NCBI RefSeq assembly: GCF_001902295.1
Contig: NZ_CP018335.1
Location: 1,860,001-1,924,000 of the forward strand
Source: Clostridium kluyveri
GTDB taxonomy: Bacteria; Bacillota; Clostridia; Clostridiales; Clostridiaceae
Direction: 5' to 3'
Length of the DNA stretch: 64,000 bases
The notes beneath the pieces were generated by a model. That model did no database searches and was not told the origin of the DNA. It was given only the letters and a program-made list of their open reading frames with translations. Of the stretch, positions 55,097 to 63,644 are shown one piece after another. The position numbers and the translations under genes were made by a program. Each line of letters opens with the position of its first letter. Positions within the stretch are counted from its first letter, which is position 1.

Positions 55097-56569
55097 TTAT
55101 TTAATCTTTGAATGCAGTTCTTTTGTATAATCTAGCATTTGTTGAATAGCATCATCATACTTATCTTTAAATTTTGTTCTAACATCACCAATATCCATCT
55201 GTTGAGCTTCTTCAAATTTGCCTTGGTCAATTAAATCTTTTTGAGTTTGTCTATACTGCTTTGCTTTCTTTGAACTTCCCCAACTTGCAGTATCCATATG
55301 ATCTTTTGTTTCCATTCTAATACCTGGACCCTCTCCTTTAGAATATGGACTTATTGAATTAGCTGGCATATGATGAACTTGACCACCATTAGCTGGCACA
55401 TCTTTATAAGCACCACCTATTTTTTCAGCTTCACTCGCCCCCCTGGTCTTTGTAGGTGAAACAAAAACAGTTCCTGCTGATATCTTTGGCTCATTAGTAT
55501 AAAAAAGTTTATAACCATATAATTTATTGCTAATCACTTGACCATCTTTTGTCATTATATCATCATCAGAAAGTTCTACTCCATTAAATGTAAGTGGAGA
55601 ATTTTCTGTTAAAACATAAGTATAAATATATCCATCTTTTTCATAAGTTATTTGTTTAGGCAAATTAGATATCTCATTTGGAAAATATGTCTTAATTCCT
55701 ACATTAAGTCCTAAAATATCACCCTCAATATATTTTTCTGCTTCTTCATATGTAAATACGGTTTCTTTTATTTTCTTATATTCATCTTTACTTAGTACTT
55801 TTTCTACATAGGATAATAACTCTTTTTCCCCATTAGTCAAATCCTTTGGATTTTTTAGCATTAATTGTATTACTTTATTCTTATCTACTTGTCCATTTTC
55901 TGAAATAGCAGAAACACCCCTAAATTCAGATATCCCTACAGTTATTCCTGATATCTTTGAAAATACTGAACATATATTTTCTTCCATATCTCTTACACCA
56001 TTACAATATGAATTAAATGAATCATTGAATTCTGTCAAACTTGTTGTTTGATTTTTAAGTGAATTTTGTAAATTGAGAACATCATCTGCAATTGGGAATG
56101 ATGTAAAAGTTAAACTATTTGCTAAATTTAATATTTCTTCAAATTTAGAATTCATCTTTTTATAATTATCTATACATTCATCAACATTGTTATTTATTCT
56201 AGGTTGTCCTTCATATTGGAGCGAAATAACTCCTGTATCATCATTTGTAAGGGCTGCTCCTCCTGCACTTCTTTTTATGCAGTTTACGAAATCCTCACTT
56301 TGCTTTTTTAATCTAACTGCCCTTGGCTTTTCTTCATTTTCTAAAGCATTTTTCGTATACTTTATATCTTCTATTAAATTTGTATAAGACTCCTGTTTTT
56401 TAATATGCTCTTCCATAAATTTATCTTTTGCTTCACCTGACCATCCAGCTTCAGTAAGCTCTGCGATAGTTTTATTTATATTTTCTTTTTTTTCTTCTAA
56501 TGTCTTTATAATGTTTTCATCTTCATTTATTGTATTAGTTAATTCCCCTATATCTAATTTAAAATCCAT
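55097..56569 (-). CDS. LXG-like polymorphic toxin with an HHxPA nuclease domain (intact)
   Basis: 490 residues. The N-terminal about 250 residues are helical, with a WXG100-like Trp-Ser-Gly turn (LTEAGWSGEAKDKFMEEH near 38), the type VII secretion trafficking module. A linker (about 275-385) with beta-strand character follows. The C-terminal about 100 residues have GQVHHMPANSISPYSKGEGP near 395, METKDH and a Lys/Gln-rich helical end, the HHxPA pattern of HNH/Endo VII-type toxins. No frame damage. It is the only intact toxin in this cassette array, directly followed by its probable immunity gene. Confidence 0.82.
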   Translation of the reverse strand: MDFKLDIGELTNTINEDENIIKTLEEKKENINKTIAELTEAGWSGEAKDKFMEEHIKKQESYTNLIEDIKYTKNALENEEKPRAVRLKKQSEDFVNCIKRSAGGAALTNDDTGVISLQYEGQPRINNNVDECIDNYKKMNSKFEEILNLANSLTFTSFPIADDVLNLQNSLKNQTTSLTEFNDSFNSYCNGVRDMEENICSVFSKISGITVGISEFRGVSAISENGQVDKNKVIQLMLKNPKDLTNGEKELLSYVEKVLSKDEYKKIKETVFTYEEAEKYIEGDILGLNVGIKTYFPNEISNLPKQITYEKDGYIYTYVLTENSPLTFNGVELSDDDIMTKDGQVISNKLYGYKLFYTNEPKISAGTVFVSPTKTRGASEAEKIGGAYKDVPANGGQVHHMPANSISPYSKGEGPGIRMETKDHMDTASWGSSKKAKQYRQTQKDLIDQGKFEEAQQMDIGDVRTKFKDKYDDAIQQMLDYTKELHSKIK

Positions 56570-56722
56570 TTACTTTTCCCCCATGTACTTTAACATTAGC
56601 AATATATATCTAATTTTTACATTAATATTCATGTATTTCCTTTATTCTAATGTTTTTGTACATGTGTGTCAATATTGTTTTATTCTTCCTTTAGGACAAA
56701 CGCATGAAAATATATAACTACT

Positions 56723-57198
56723 TGAATACTTCATGTACTCTGGCTGCACCTGGAATTTTTATAAAAAGAACTTCTTGGTACATTAAAAATCTCACACATT
56801 AACTTAATACTATAATTATTTTTGTTATCTTTAATAAACTTGTAATACATTTAATTTTTCTTTGCAAATATGGCCATAGCTTTTTTTAATATCTCATTTT
56901 CTTTCTCCAACCTGGCCATTTTTTTCATCAATACCTGATAATCAGCTGTCGTAATAGTTTTGTTATTATCTATCTGTATAGGTGTTGATTTTTTAACCCA
57001 TGATTTTATTGTTGATTTAGATGCGCCATATTCGTTGTTTAACTCACTTAAAGATTTACCTGATTTATAAAGTTCTACTATTGTATTTTTAAAATCTTCT
57101 GTATATCTTTTGGATTTATTTTACATCTTTCTAGACACTCCTTTTCTTTTATTCTATATTGTTCGAATTTTTGTGTCTACATTTTTATACTAGCACCA
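56723..57198 (-). mobile_element. IS3/IS150-family remnant, copy B
   Basis: 476 bp almost identical to 47927-48397: the end ...ACTAGCACCA, orfA with the same ATG-TAA start (57126), and the first codons of orfB up to PRSSFYKNSR followed by a stop. It breaks off at CTTGAATACTTCATGTACTC (56723), close to where copy A also has AATACTTCATGTACTC. The 56570-56722 stretch before it has no gene. Confidence 0.8.
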
Positions 57199-57202
57199 AA
57201 AT

Positions 57203-57250
57203 AATAAAGGGTCATTAAAACTATAAAATAATTTTTAATAACCCTTTATT
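57203..57250. terminator. bidirectional hairpin next to the IS3 remnant
   Basis: AATAAAGGGT (57203-57212) is the exact reverse complement of ACCCTTTATT (57241-57250), extended inward by TTAAAA/TTTTAA. It begins 4 bp after the IS end. Confidence 0.7.
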
Positions 57251-57262
57251 CGATAAACTCAT

Positions 57263-57445
57263 TTAATTAAAATAAAAAAAAACTAAGCTGAATATGATAT
57301 TAGTAAAACCTATTAAAAAGGCACTAAGGTGAAAGTTTATTCTGGTTTTACGCAAAGTTTTATCTTCAACTGCATAATTCAATCTCAGTCTGTCTCCACT
57401 TCCAAGACTTCCAGATAATATTGCTGATAAAAGTAAAAAATGCAT
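57263..57445 (-). pseudogene. DUF5316-like small membrane protein fragment
   Basis: 60 residues: SGSLGSGDRLRLNYAVEDK, KTRINFHLSAFLIGF and a hydrophobic end. The (S)GDRxRxNYxxE motif between two membrane segments is that of DUF5316 proteins, which normally have an extra N-terminal segment. No ribosome binding site precedes the ATG, and the region upstream is the hairpin repeat, so it is probably a truncated remnant. Confidence 0.45.
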
Positions 57446-57472
57446 AAATAAATAAATTAATAAGTTTTTCTT

Positions 57473-57520
57473 GGTTCAGATAGAGAAAGGTATTTCTCAT
57501 AAGCAAACTCCACCTGAACC
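57473..57520 (-). repeat. dispersed hairpin repeat, copy 3 of 4
   Basis: On the minus strand: GGTTCAGGTGGAGTTTGCTT, then GAGAAATACCTTTCTC and CTGAACC. The outer GGTTCAG/CTGAACC and inner GAGAAA/TTTCTC stems make a two-level hairpin. It lies 20 bp after the stop codon of the DUF5667-like gene and may end that transcript. Confidence 0.7.
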
Positions 57521-57539
57521 TGAGAAGAAGTTGATAAAA

Positions 57540-58574
57540 CTAATGTTGCGTTTTTTCCTTTTTTTGTTCATTAACATTATTTGTTTTGTTCTCTTTTTTA
57601 TTTTTATTATCAGTTACTACATTTTTAGTTTCACTTTTTATAGTTGGTTCTGATGTCTGTTTTTTTGCATTCTTACTGGTCACTGAAGTTGAATTAGTGA
57701 CAGTGGAATCTGCAGTAGTATCTGTTGTTGTAGTATCAGTTGTAGTTGATGTAGTAGTACTTGTTTCACCTGTTTGTGTATTTTCATTATTTTGGGAATC
57801 TTTCTTTGTCTGTTCTTTTGTTTCCTTTATCAATTTACCCACGCTTATCTTAGAGGCTTCTTTTTTTGTTTCAATAGCTTTTGTGAGATTTTGTTTTTCT
57901 ATATCTAATGCCTGTTGTTTTTGTTGCAGTAAATCTTCTGCAGTCTTAATTGTTGTTTCATCTCCCGATTTCTTTGCTTTTTCAATGGCTGCTTTAGCTT
58001 CATTATATTGTTTTTTAGTATTATTATAAACTGTGCGTTCTTTTTTTAGAGCTAGTATAGCATCTCTTTTTGCTGTCTGCATTTCTATAACTTTTGCTAC
58101 TACATCTTTTGCTTTATCTCCAACTTTATTTTGAAGTGCAGCTAATACATCAAGGGATTTTTTTTGTTTATCAGTAATTTTACTTTCTATATATTCCAGT
58201 TTTTTGAGTTTGTCTTGATTATCTACGGTTTGATTATTGTTTATCGCATCTTCAATTTTATTTTCAGCTGCGTCCATATTACTCTGATAATCATTAAGGG
58301 CTGTGTCCGCAAGATCCTTCTTATTTTTACTTACCATTACCTCGCTTTCGCCTAATCTTTCTTGAGCTATTTGAGATAACTTATCTGCTTTTGTTTCATC
58401 TGAAAAACACAATGTAACTTTTATACTATCAACTCTTTTATCTGCTGGATATAAAATACTATCTGGTGTTATACCAGCCCGATCTTTTAGAGTTGCTGTA
58501 TTAGCAGCAAATGTTGTGCCGCCTATGCTTAATGTCATTATTACACTTGCTGCTAAAATTGTTATTTTCTTCAT
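57540..58574 (-). CDS. secreted DUF5667-type protein with Thr/Ser-rich tail
   Basis: About 344 residues from ATG 58574 (AAAGGATG upstream; the ATG at 58583 overlaps that site). Signal peptide 1-25 (TFAAN). The start of the mature part, AGITPDSILYPADKRVDSIK, is the DUF5667 signature. A long coiled-coil region follows (about 60-250; EAKAAIEKAKKSGDE, LLQQKQQALDIEKQNLTKAI), then a Thr-rich stretch (about 275-300) and a Lys/Asn-rich end. It is divergent from sigI-rsgI, and the two mirror-image promoters suggest it is a SigI-controlled surface protein. Confidence 0.75.
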   Translation of the reverse strand: MKKITILAASVIMTLSIGGTTFAANTATLKDRAGITPDSILYPADKRVDSIKVTLCFSDETKADKLSQIAQERLGESEVMVSKNKKDLADTALNDYQSNMDAAENKIEDAINNNQTVDNQDKLKKLEYIESKITDKQKKSLDVLAALQNKVGDKAKDVVAKVIEMQTAKRDAILALKKERTVYNNTKKQYNEAKAAIEKAKKSGDETTIKTAEDLLQQKQQALDIEKQNLTKAIETKKEASKISVGKLIKETKEQTKKDSQNNENTQTGETSTTTSTTTDTTTTDTTADSTVTNSTSVTSKNAKKQTSEPTIKSETKNVVTDNKNKKENKTNNVNEQKKEKTQH

Positions 58575-58618
58575 TTCAATCATCCTTTCTACATACGCAT
58601 TTAACTAAATCATTAAAA

Positions 58619-58647
58619 TATACGATGTCTTAATATATTTTAGGGGG
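58619..58647 (-). promoter_or_regulatory. SigI-like promoter for the DUF5667-type gene
   Basis: On the minus strand CCCCCTAAAA (58647-58638), 13 nt, CGTATA (58624-58619). The C-run plus A-tract -35 and CGTA-type -10 fit the SigI promoter form known from Bacillus and clostridia. The spacing and both elements are identical to the plus-strand promoter at 58659-58687. Confidence 0.7.
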
Positions 58648-58658
58648 TTTAATAAATT

Positions 58659-58687
58659 CCCCCTAAAATTTTTATTTATTGCGTATA
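58659..58687 (+). promoter_or_regulatory. SigI-like autoregulatory promoter for sigI-rsgI
   Basis: CCCCCTAAAA (58659-58668), 13 nt, CGTATA (58682-58687). The two -35 elements face each other across 11 bp, so together they also look like a hairpin (TTTTAGGGGG...CCCCCTAAAA), which could be mistaken for a terminator. A TATAAT word (58684-58689) overlaps the -10. Confidence 0.7.
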
Positions 58688-58710
58688 ATATTTATAGATG
58701 AGGTGATTTC

Positions 58711-59397
58711 ATGCAGAATATCAGTCACTTGTTCTATGAAAACAGAAATAAATTTATTAGTGAAAATAAAAACTTTATATATAAATGTACCTATACTGTT
58801 TCCAAAAGATATCTTCAATGGGAAAATGATGACGAACTAAGCATTGCTTTAATTGCATTTAACAAAGCTTGTGATAGTTATACAGAATCTAAAGGAAACT
58901 TCTATGCATATGCAAAAATTATAATTAGAAATGCATTAATTGATTATTTTAGAAAAAATAAAAATTCACCTTTGCTTACCTTTGATAATGGTGATTATAT
59001 CATGGAAAAATTAGATAACAACAATTCAATATCCAAATTTGAATTAGAACTGGAAAATAAAAATAGAGCAGATGAGATTATTGAATTAAATAAAGAACTT
59101 ATAAAATATAAAATTGATTTTACTAGCCTTGTAAATAATAGTCCCAAGCATAAAGATACAAGAAATAATGTTCTAAAGCTTGTTTTCAAAATATGTAATA
59201 ATAGTGAAATTAGCAATTCTATATTAAATAATAAGCAATTACCTGTTAAACAAATATGTATGTGTACTGGATTCAATAAAAAATTTATTGATAAATGGAG
59301 AAAATATATTATTGTTTTATTTATAATATTTAACAGTGAGAATTTCCTTTACATAAAGTCTTATTTAAATATAAAAGTAGGTGAAAATGATGGGTGA
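58711..59397 (+). CDS. sigI: RNA polymerase sigma factor SigI
   Basis: 228 residues. Region 2-like part: ELSIALIAFNKACDSYTESKG, NFYAYAKIIIRNALIDYFRKN. C-terminal SigI-C domain with KQICMCTGFNKKFIDKWRKYI. The overlap with an RsgI-type anti-sigma gene confirms the assignment. SigI factors of clostridia read extracellular polysaccharide or stress signals through RsgI. ATG 58711 follows GAGGTGA. The gene is probably autoregulated from the SigI-like promoter just upstream. Confidence 0.9.
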   Translation: MQNISHLFYENRNKFISENKNFIYKCTYTVSKRYLQWENDDELSIALIAFNKACDSYTESKGNFYAYAKIIIRNALIDYFRKNKNSPLLTFDNGDYIMEKLDNNNSISKFELELENKNRADEIIELNKELIKYKIDFTSLVNNSPKHKDTRNNVLKLVFKICNNSEISNSILNNKQLPVKQICMCTGFNKKFIDKWRKYIIVLFIIFNSENFLYIKSYLNIKVGENDG

Positions 59398-60322
59398 AAA
59401 AGAGGGGATAGTAATAAGTATAAATGGAAAATATGCTAATTTGCTTACTTCTTGTGGTGAATTTATAAAAGTAAACTGTAATGGAAAGAAGCCTAATATT
59501 GGAGAAATATTTAAAGGAGATGAAGTTTTTCATAATTTTTTTTATCTTAATGGGAAAATAATAGCAGCTGCAGCATGTATAATGTTTATATTATTTATAG
59601 GTGGAGGTGCGAAGGCTTATTATAGTCCAGTAGCTACAATTCTGGTAAATATAAATCCACATATTGAATTAAAGGTAAACTTCTTAAACAGAATTATTTC
59701 CTCCAAAGCATTAAATGGTGATGGCAGTAAAATATTAAGTCAGGTAAAAATAAATAATGTTAATATCAATAATGGTTTAAAGATAATAATTGATGAATCT
59801 AAAAAAGATAAATTTATTAATGAGGATTATATCAAAACAAAAACTATTTCTGTTAATATAAGTGGTAAAAATATAGATATTTCTGAGTTTAAATCCAATA
59901 TAGAAACTTCTAATTTAAATGTTAAGATTCAATCTAATGGTAATATAATTTTAAATAAGAACTCAAATAGTAATTCAAATAGCAGTACAAAGATTACTAA
60001 TAATGATACATTTAATAATCCGTCAAATAATGTAAAGTCATTAAGTAACGAAAATAATAATAAAGAATTAAATAGTAATATCAATAAGAATAGTTCTTCG
60101 GGAAAAAATGGTTCTGTTAATGGAAATAATTCTACCTTAGATAAAAATAATGATGGAGGGCAAACTAATTTAAGACAATCACAATATTTAGATGGTAATA
60201 GAATTAAAGAAGAGCAAAATTATCAGAAAAGAACTGATAAAAATGAGGATAATAACCATAATAATAATTCCAGTAAAAACAACCTATCTAAACAAAATTC
60301 CAATTCAAATGGTCATAAATAA
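59390..60322 (+). CDS. rsgI: RsgI-type membrane anti-sigma factor
   Basis: About 310 residues from ATG 59390, inside the end of sigI (GTAGGTG upstream; ATG 59387 is equally possible). The cytoplasmic RsgI_N domain (EGIVISINGKYANLLTSCGE) is about 50 residues, followed by one membrane segment (about 56-78) and a PRE domain with LVNINPHIELKVN, the Asn-Pro site where RsgI proteins self-cleave. The outer tail (about 190-310) is Asn/Ser/Lys-rich, low in complexity, with no carbohydrate-binding module. A terminator-type hairpin follows. Confidence 0.9.
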   Translation: MGEKEGIVISINGKYANLLTSCGEFIKVNCNGKKPNIGEIFKGDEVFHNFFYLNGKIIAAAACIMFILFIGGGAKAYYSPVATILVNINPHIELKVNFLNRIISSKALNGDGSKILSQVKINNVNINNGLKIIIDESKKDKFINEDYIKTKTISVNISGKNIDISEFKSNIETSNLNVKIQSNGNIILNKNSNSNSNSSTKITNNDTFNNPSNNVKSLSNENNNKELNSNINKNSSSGKNGSVNGNNSTLDKNNDGGQTNLRQSQYLDGNRIKEEQNYQKRTDKNEDNNHNNNSSKNNLSKQNSNSNGHK

Positions 60323-60396
60323 AACATTAAGACCTGAAAAAAATAAAATCATAAATGCTTAATTTTATTAAAGAATCTGAAAGTATCAAGTGCTTC

Positions 60397-60450
60397 AAAG
60401 GTTCAGGTAAAGCTTATTCATGAGGAATGTTTTTCCTTACCTGAACCTTT
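60397..60450 (+). terminator. terminator of sigI-rsgI; hairpin repeat copy 4 of 4
   Basis: AAAGGTTCAGGTAA (60397-60410) is the exact reverse complement of TTACCTGAACCTTT (60437-60450), with an inner GAGGAATGTTTTTCC loop and TTCTTG after it. It keeps the GGTTCAGGT and GAGRAAT words of the other three copies. Confidence 0.8.
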
Positions 60451-60568
60451 TTCTTGTTGTATATTTTTATTATAATATCAGGTTGTAGACAAATTCTAAA
60501 AGAGATGACCTTACCTCAATAAAATAGACAACAAGAATCCATAATTATCTTAACTTTTCTTAGCATTA

Positions 60569-60689
60569 CTATGAAACCTCCCCCATCATAAATGGAGGAA
60601 TATATCCATTTGTTGAATGAATCCTATGACGGTTATAGAATAATTCTATGCATTCAAAAACAGTTTTTTTTGCCCTCTTCTCTAGTTCG
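60569..60689 (-). pseudogene. IS3-family orfB C-terminal fragment
   Basis: The minus strand reads ELEKRAKKTVFECIELFYNR, then RIHSTNGYIPP and FMMGEVS before TAG at 60569-60571. This is the last part of an IS3/IS150 integrase (the E of DDE lies just before or within ...VFEYIEVFYN). It is just the stretch missing from copies A and B. The rest of the 60451-60738 gap has nothing else. Confidence 0.75.
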
Positions 60690-60738
60690 GAAATTATAAT
60701 CGTTTAACCATCTCATCTTAAGCTTACCCCAGAAGGTA

Positions 60739-60987
60739 CTATGCATATTTACCTGTTTTTTCATTAGTTGGTTTAACTGAAGAATTTTCTACAATTAACT
60801 TTTTCCAGCATTGACCTGTTCTCGTATCTAAAACAACTATATATTTCTCATCAACCTTAATCATTTGATATGTACCAATTTGATTATTTTCACTTATACT
60901 TATAATGTATCTTCCAAGTATGACACTTCCACTTATTATAAATAATCCTATTATAACAACGAGTAACACTATTATATAAATATTCAT
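60739..60987 (-). CDS. small membrane-anchored protein, unknown
   Basis: 82 residues: one N-terminal membrane segment (about 4-28), then a short domain with YQMIKVDEKYIVVLDTRTGQ and CWKKLIVEN, a pattern of small proteins whose DTRTGQCW segment recurs in uncharacterised bacterial proteins. AGGAGG is well spaced before the ATG. No neighbour suggests a role. Confidence 0.6.
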   Translation of the reverse strand: MNIYIIVLLVVIIGLFIISGSVILGRYIISISENNQIGTYQMIKVDEKYIVVLDTRTGQCWKKLIVENSSVKPTNEKTGKYA

Positions 60988-61312
60988 GGTAGTCCTCCTA
61001 TTACTTTAATTTTATCATTATAACCCATAACTATTTTTTCTAATTTTGCAGTTTCATTAAGTATTTAATATATTTTTTTGTTTTATTTAATTATATTCAT
61101 AAAATGACATATTTTTTAATATATGTATAACATTATTATGGATAACTATAAAAATTATCACTGTATTGAAAATAGTTTAGGTACTGGAAACGTTGTTATA
61201 GAGTTACTAGTTTATCATTTTCATATCAAATAAAATGATGAATTAGTAAGTAGTAAACTATTTAAAATCTTGATTACTCGTATGTCAAAAGTGGATAATG
61301 TGGAGGCGTTTT
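60988..61312. other. 325-bp intergenic stretch with a long hairpin
   Basis: TTACTAGTTTATCATTTT (61204-61221) pairs with AAAATGATGAATTAGTAA (61232-61249), 18-nt arms with two G-U type mismatches. The rest is AT-rich with no gene. The hairpin precedes a 39-residue ORF and may be a terminator or leader structure. Confidence 0.5.
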
Positions 61313-61432
61313 TTGAAAAAGGTTAAATATATTATTAGTTTTTATAGTATATTTATAGGACTTTTAATTATTGGAGAAAGTCACATTTTTTATTTAGATA
61401 ATTTTTATAATCAATTGTACGGTCTCAGCTAA
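61313..61432 (+). CDS. 39-residue single-pass membrane peptide
   Basis: TTG at 61313 lies 6 nt after GGAGG (61302-61306). The peptide starts MKKVKYIISFYSIFIGLLII and ends in a short aromatic tail (FYLDNFYNQLYG), one membrane segment with a basic N terminus. It could be a real small protein or the stump of a larger gene cut at its end. No family recognised. Confidence 0.4.
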   Translation: MKKVKYIISFYSIFIGLLIIGESHIFYLDNFYNQLYGLS

Positions 61433-61476
61433 ATTGACTGAATCTGAAAAATAAGCTATGGCCATTGAAAGCAACA

Positions 61477-61514
61477 ACTGCCTGTAAGCAGTTATTTAAG
61501 ACACTTACAGGTAG
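61477..61514. terminator. inverted repeat between small ORF and nitroreductase fragment
   Basis: ACTGCCTGTAAG (61477-61488) pairs with CTTACAGGTAGT (61503-61514), one G-U mismatch. It lies between two converging truncated genes and may terminate both. Confidence 0.55.
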
Positions 61515-61544
61515 TCAGTTATATGGTGGATAGGCAAATGCTTT

Positions 61545-61784
61545 TTATTTTACCATTACAACAAAATTGTCTTTACCCATAACAGCTGCATTCATTTTTG
61601 ATATTTTTTTAAGAACGTTTTTATTTTGGATTACTACAAATAATGCAGACTGTTGATTTCCCCCACTTGGAGCATATTTGCCTGCCTCTAAAACGGCATT
61701 TAGTTCCTCATCCTTAATTTGTTCAGGTTTATACTTTCGTATACTTCTTCTGTTTAGCAAAGTTTTAATTGTTTCATTCATCAT
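61545..61784 (-). pseudogene. nitroreductase N-terminal fragment
   Basis: 79 residues with the nitroreductase FMN-binding start LLNRRSIRKYKPEQI and EAGKYAPSGGNQQS. Full proteins have about 170-200 residues; this one stops after KDNFVVMVK, so the C-terminal FMN and dimer parts are missing. AGGAGG 8 nt before the ATG shows that it was once expressed. The inverted repeat follows at once. Confidence 0.75.
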
Positions 61785-61862
61785 TAATCTTACCTCCTAA
61801 TTTATTAATATATAAAAATAATTTATATAGTCTCTATACTTTTATTAAATGTATTTTCAAAT

Positions 61863-63644
61863 TTAACTAACATTTTTATACATTAATTCTCTATATAAAG
61901 AATCTCTTTTGATGAGTTCATTATGGCTGCCAATTTCAATAATCTCACCATTTTTCATAACAATTATTTTATCAGCATTTTTTATAGTAGAGAGTCTATG
62001 AGCGATTATCAAAGTGGTTCTGTCCTTAGCAATATTGTCTATTGCTTTTTGTATTAGTTTTTCTGTTTGGGTGTCAACATTGGAGGTAGCCTCGTCAAGT
62101 ACAAATATGGATGGATTATGAGCAATTGCTCTTGCAAATGAAATAAGTTGTCTTTGTCCGGCAGATAAAGTACTGCCTTTCTCCATTACTGGCTCTTTAA
62201 TTCCATTTTGAAAACTGTCTACAAATTTGCTGACACAGGATACATTTATTGCTTTACTAAATTGTTCATCATCAATATTATCATACAATGTAATATTACT
62301 CTTAATGTTACCAGAGAACAAAAAAACATCCTGTAAAACTACAGATATACTTTTTCGTAAATCTTTAAGTTTTATATGATTAATATTAATTCCATCAATT
62401 AATATTTCCCCTTTTTGAATTTTATAAAATCCATTTATAAGACTAATTATAGTTGTTTTTCCAGCTCCGGTTTCGCCGACAAAGGCTGCAGTTTCTCCCT
62501 TACTAAGTTTAAAACTTACGCCCTTTAACACCCAATCTGTATTATTATATGAAAACCAAACATCTCTAAATTCTATATTTCCTTCAATATTCTTTATATC
62601 AATTCCTTCATCTAAATTTTCAAGAGTAGTTTCTTCGTCTAATAATTCAAAGATTCTATCAGCAGATACTAAAGCTGACTGTATTGTGGTGTATTGGTCT
62701 GCAAGATCGGCAATTGGGTTAAAAAACTGTTTTATATAGGTAGTAAAGGCATAGATGACTCCTAGTTCAATACTATGGTTTGATATTTTATTAATACCGT
62801 AGAATAAAAGAATAGCGATTGTAATATTTTGAAAAAAATCAGTTCCGGGTTTTAAAAGGCTGTTTAAATGAACTTGAAGCGATGTAGTTTTAAAATAACT
62901 ATCATTTAATTCCAAAAACTCTTTCTTTTTCTCCTTTTCTGCTCTAAATATTTGTATGATTTTCATGCCAGATATATTTTCAGCCATAAAACCGTTAATT
63001 CTTCCTATTAAACTTTTAATATTGAGAAAATTTCTTTTGATTTTCTTCTTAAGAAGAATAAGAATGAAAGCCATTATAGGTATTACTGAAAAGGAGATAA
63101 ATGTAAGTTTGATACTCATCATGAGCATTGCGTAAATAATACCAATCAGTAAGAAAAAGTCTTTAAATAAATTTATAATTACATCTGTATACATTTCACT
63201 TAGTGCTTCTACATCGTTGGTTGCCCTGGTTATTAATCTTCCAGAAGAAATTTTATCTAAATAGTGTAAGGGAAGAAACTGTATAGTTTTAAATACCCTG
63301 ATTCTTAAATCTTTTATAATTTCCTGACCGGACTTATTTATTAAATTTTCCTGGGCGAAAGAAGTAAAGCTGCCTAACAATGCAGTAATTAAATATAGAA
63401 AAGCCATAAATGGAATTGAGTAAAAACCATTTTGAAAAATATTTTTTACCAAAAAATCATCAATAACGAGTTTTAAAATATAAGGTTTGGCTATTTGGGT
63501 TAAATTTACTATAAGTGCACAGATTGCTGCAATTATTACCTTGCTTAAATGAGGTTTGGCTAATTTTAAAAGTTTTACTAAACTAGTATTATGATACTTC
63601 AATTTCTTTTTCGTTATATTTATATTGTTCTCTGTAGATATCAT
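61863..63644 (-). CDS. ABC exporter half-transporter (heterodimer subunit with canonical ATPase site)
   Basis: 593 residues. Six membrane helices (about 30-320) and a nucleotide-binding domain with Walker A GETGAGKTT near 384, signature LSAGQRQ near 486 and Walker B IFVLDEATS near 511, then IIAHRLSTI. It starts 56 bp inside the upstream ABC gene, after AAAGGGG, so the two subunits are coupled. The partner has a non-canonical Walker B, the pattern of heterodimeric drug/lipid exporters such as BmrCD or YheIH. Confidence 0.93.
   Translation of the reverse strand: MISTENNINITKKKLKYHNTSLVKLLKLAKPHLSKVIIAAICALIVNLTQIAKPYILKLVIDDFLVKNIFQNGFYSIPFMAFLYLITALLGSFTSFAQENLINKSGQEIIKDLRIRVFKTIQFLPLHYLDKISSGRLITRATNDVEALSEMYTDVIINLFKDFFLLIGIIYAMLMMSIKLTFISFSVIPIMAFILILLKKKIKRNFLNIKSLIGRINGFMAENISGMKIIQIFRAEKEKKKEFLELNDSYFKTTSLQVHLNSLLKPGTDFFQNITIAILLFYGINKISNHSIELGVIYAFTTYIKQFFNPIADLADQYTTIQSALVSADRIFELLDEETTLENLDEGIDIKNIEGNIEFRDVWFSYNNTDWVLKGVSFKLSKGETAAFVGETGAGKTTIISLINGFYKIQKGEILIDGININHIKLKDLRKSISVVLQDVFLFSGNIKSNITLYDNIDDEQFSKAINVSCVSKFVDSFQNGIKEPVMEKGSTLSAGQRQLISFARAIAHNPSIFVLDEATSNVDTQTEKLIQKAIDNIAKDRTTLIIAHRLSTIKNADKIIVMKNGEIIEIGSHNELIKRDSLYRELMYKNVS

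Noticed and set aside
57586..58029. Plus-strand Val/Phe-rich frame opposite the DUF5667-type gene
   Set aside because: It is the reverse of the Lys/Thr repeat codons of the minus-strand gene; the signal peptide and DUF5667 signature favour the latter.
58638..58668. TTTTAGGGGG...CCCCCTAAAA as a simple terminator
   Set aside because: It lies between divergent genes, not after one, and each arm is followed at the same distance by CGTATA, which fits paired promoters better.
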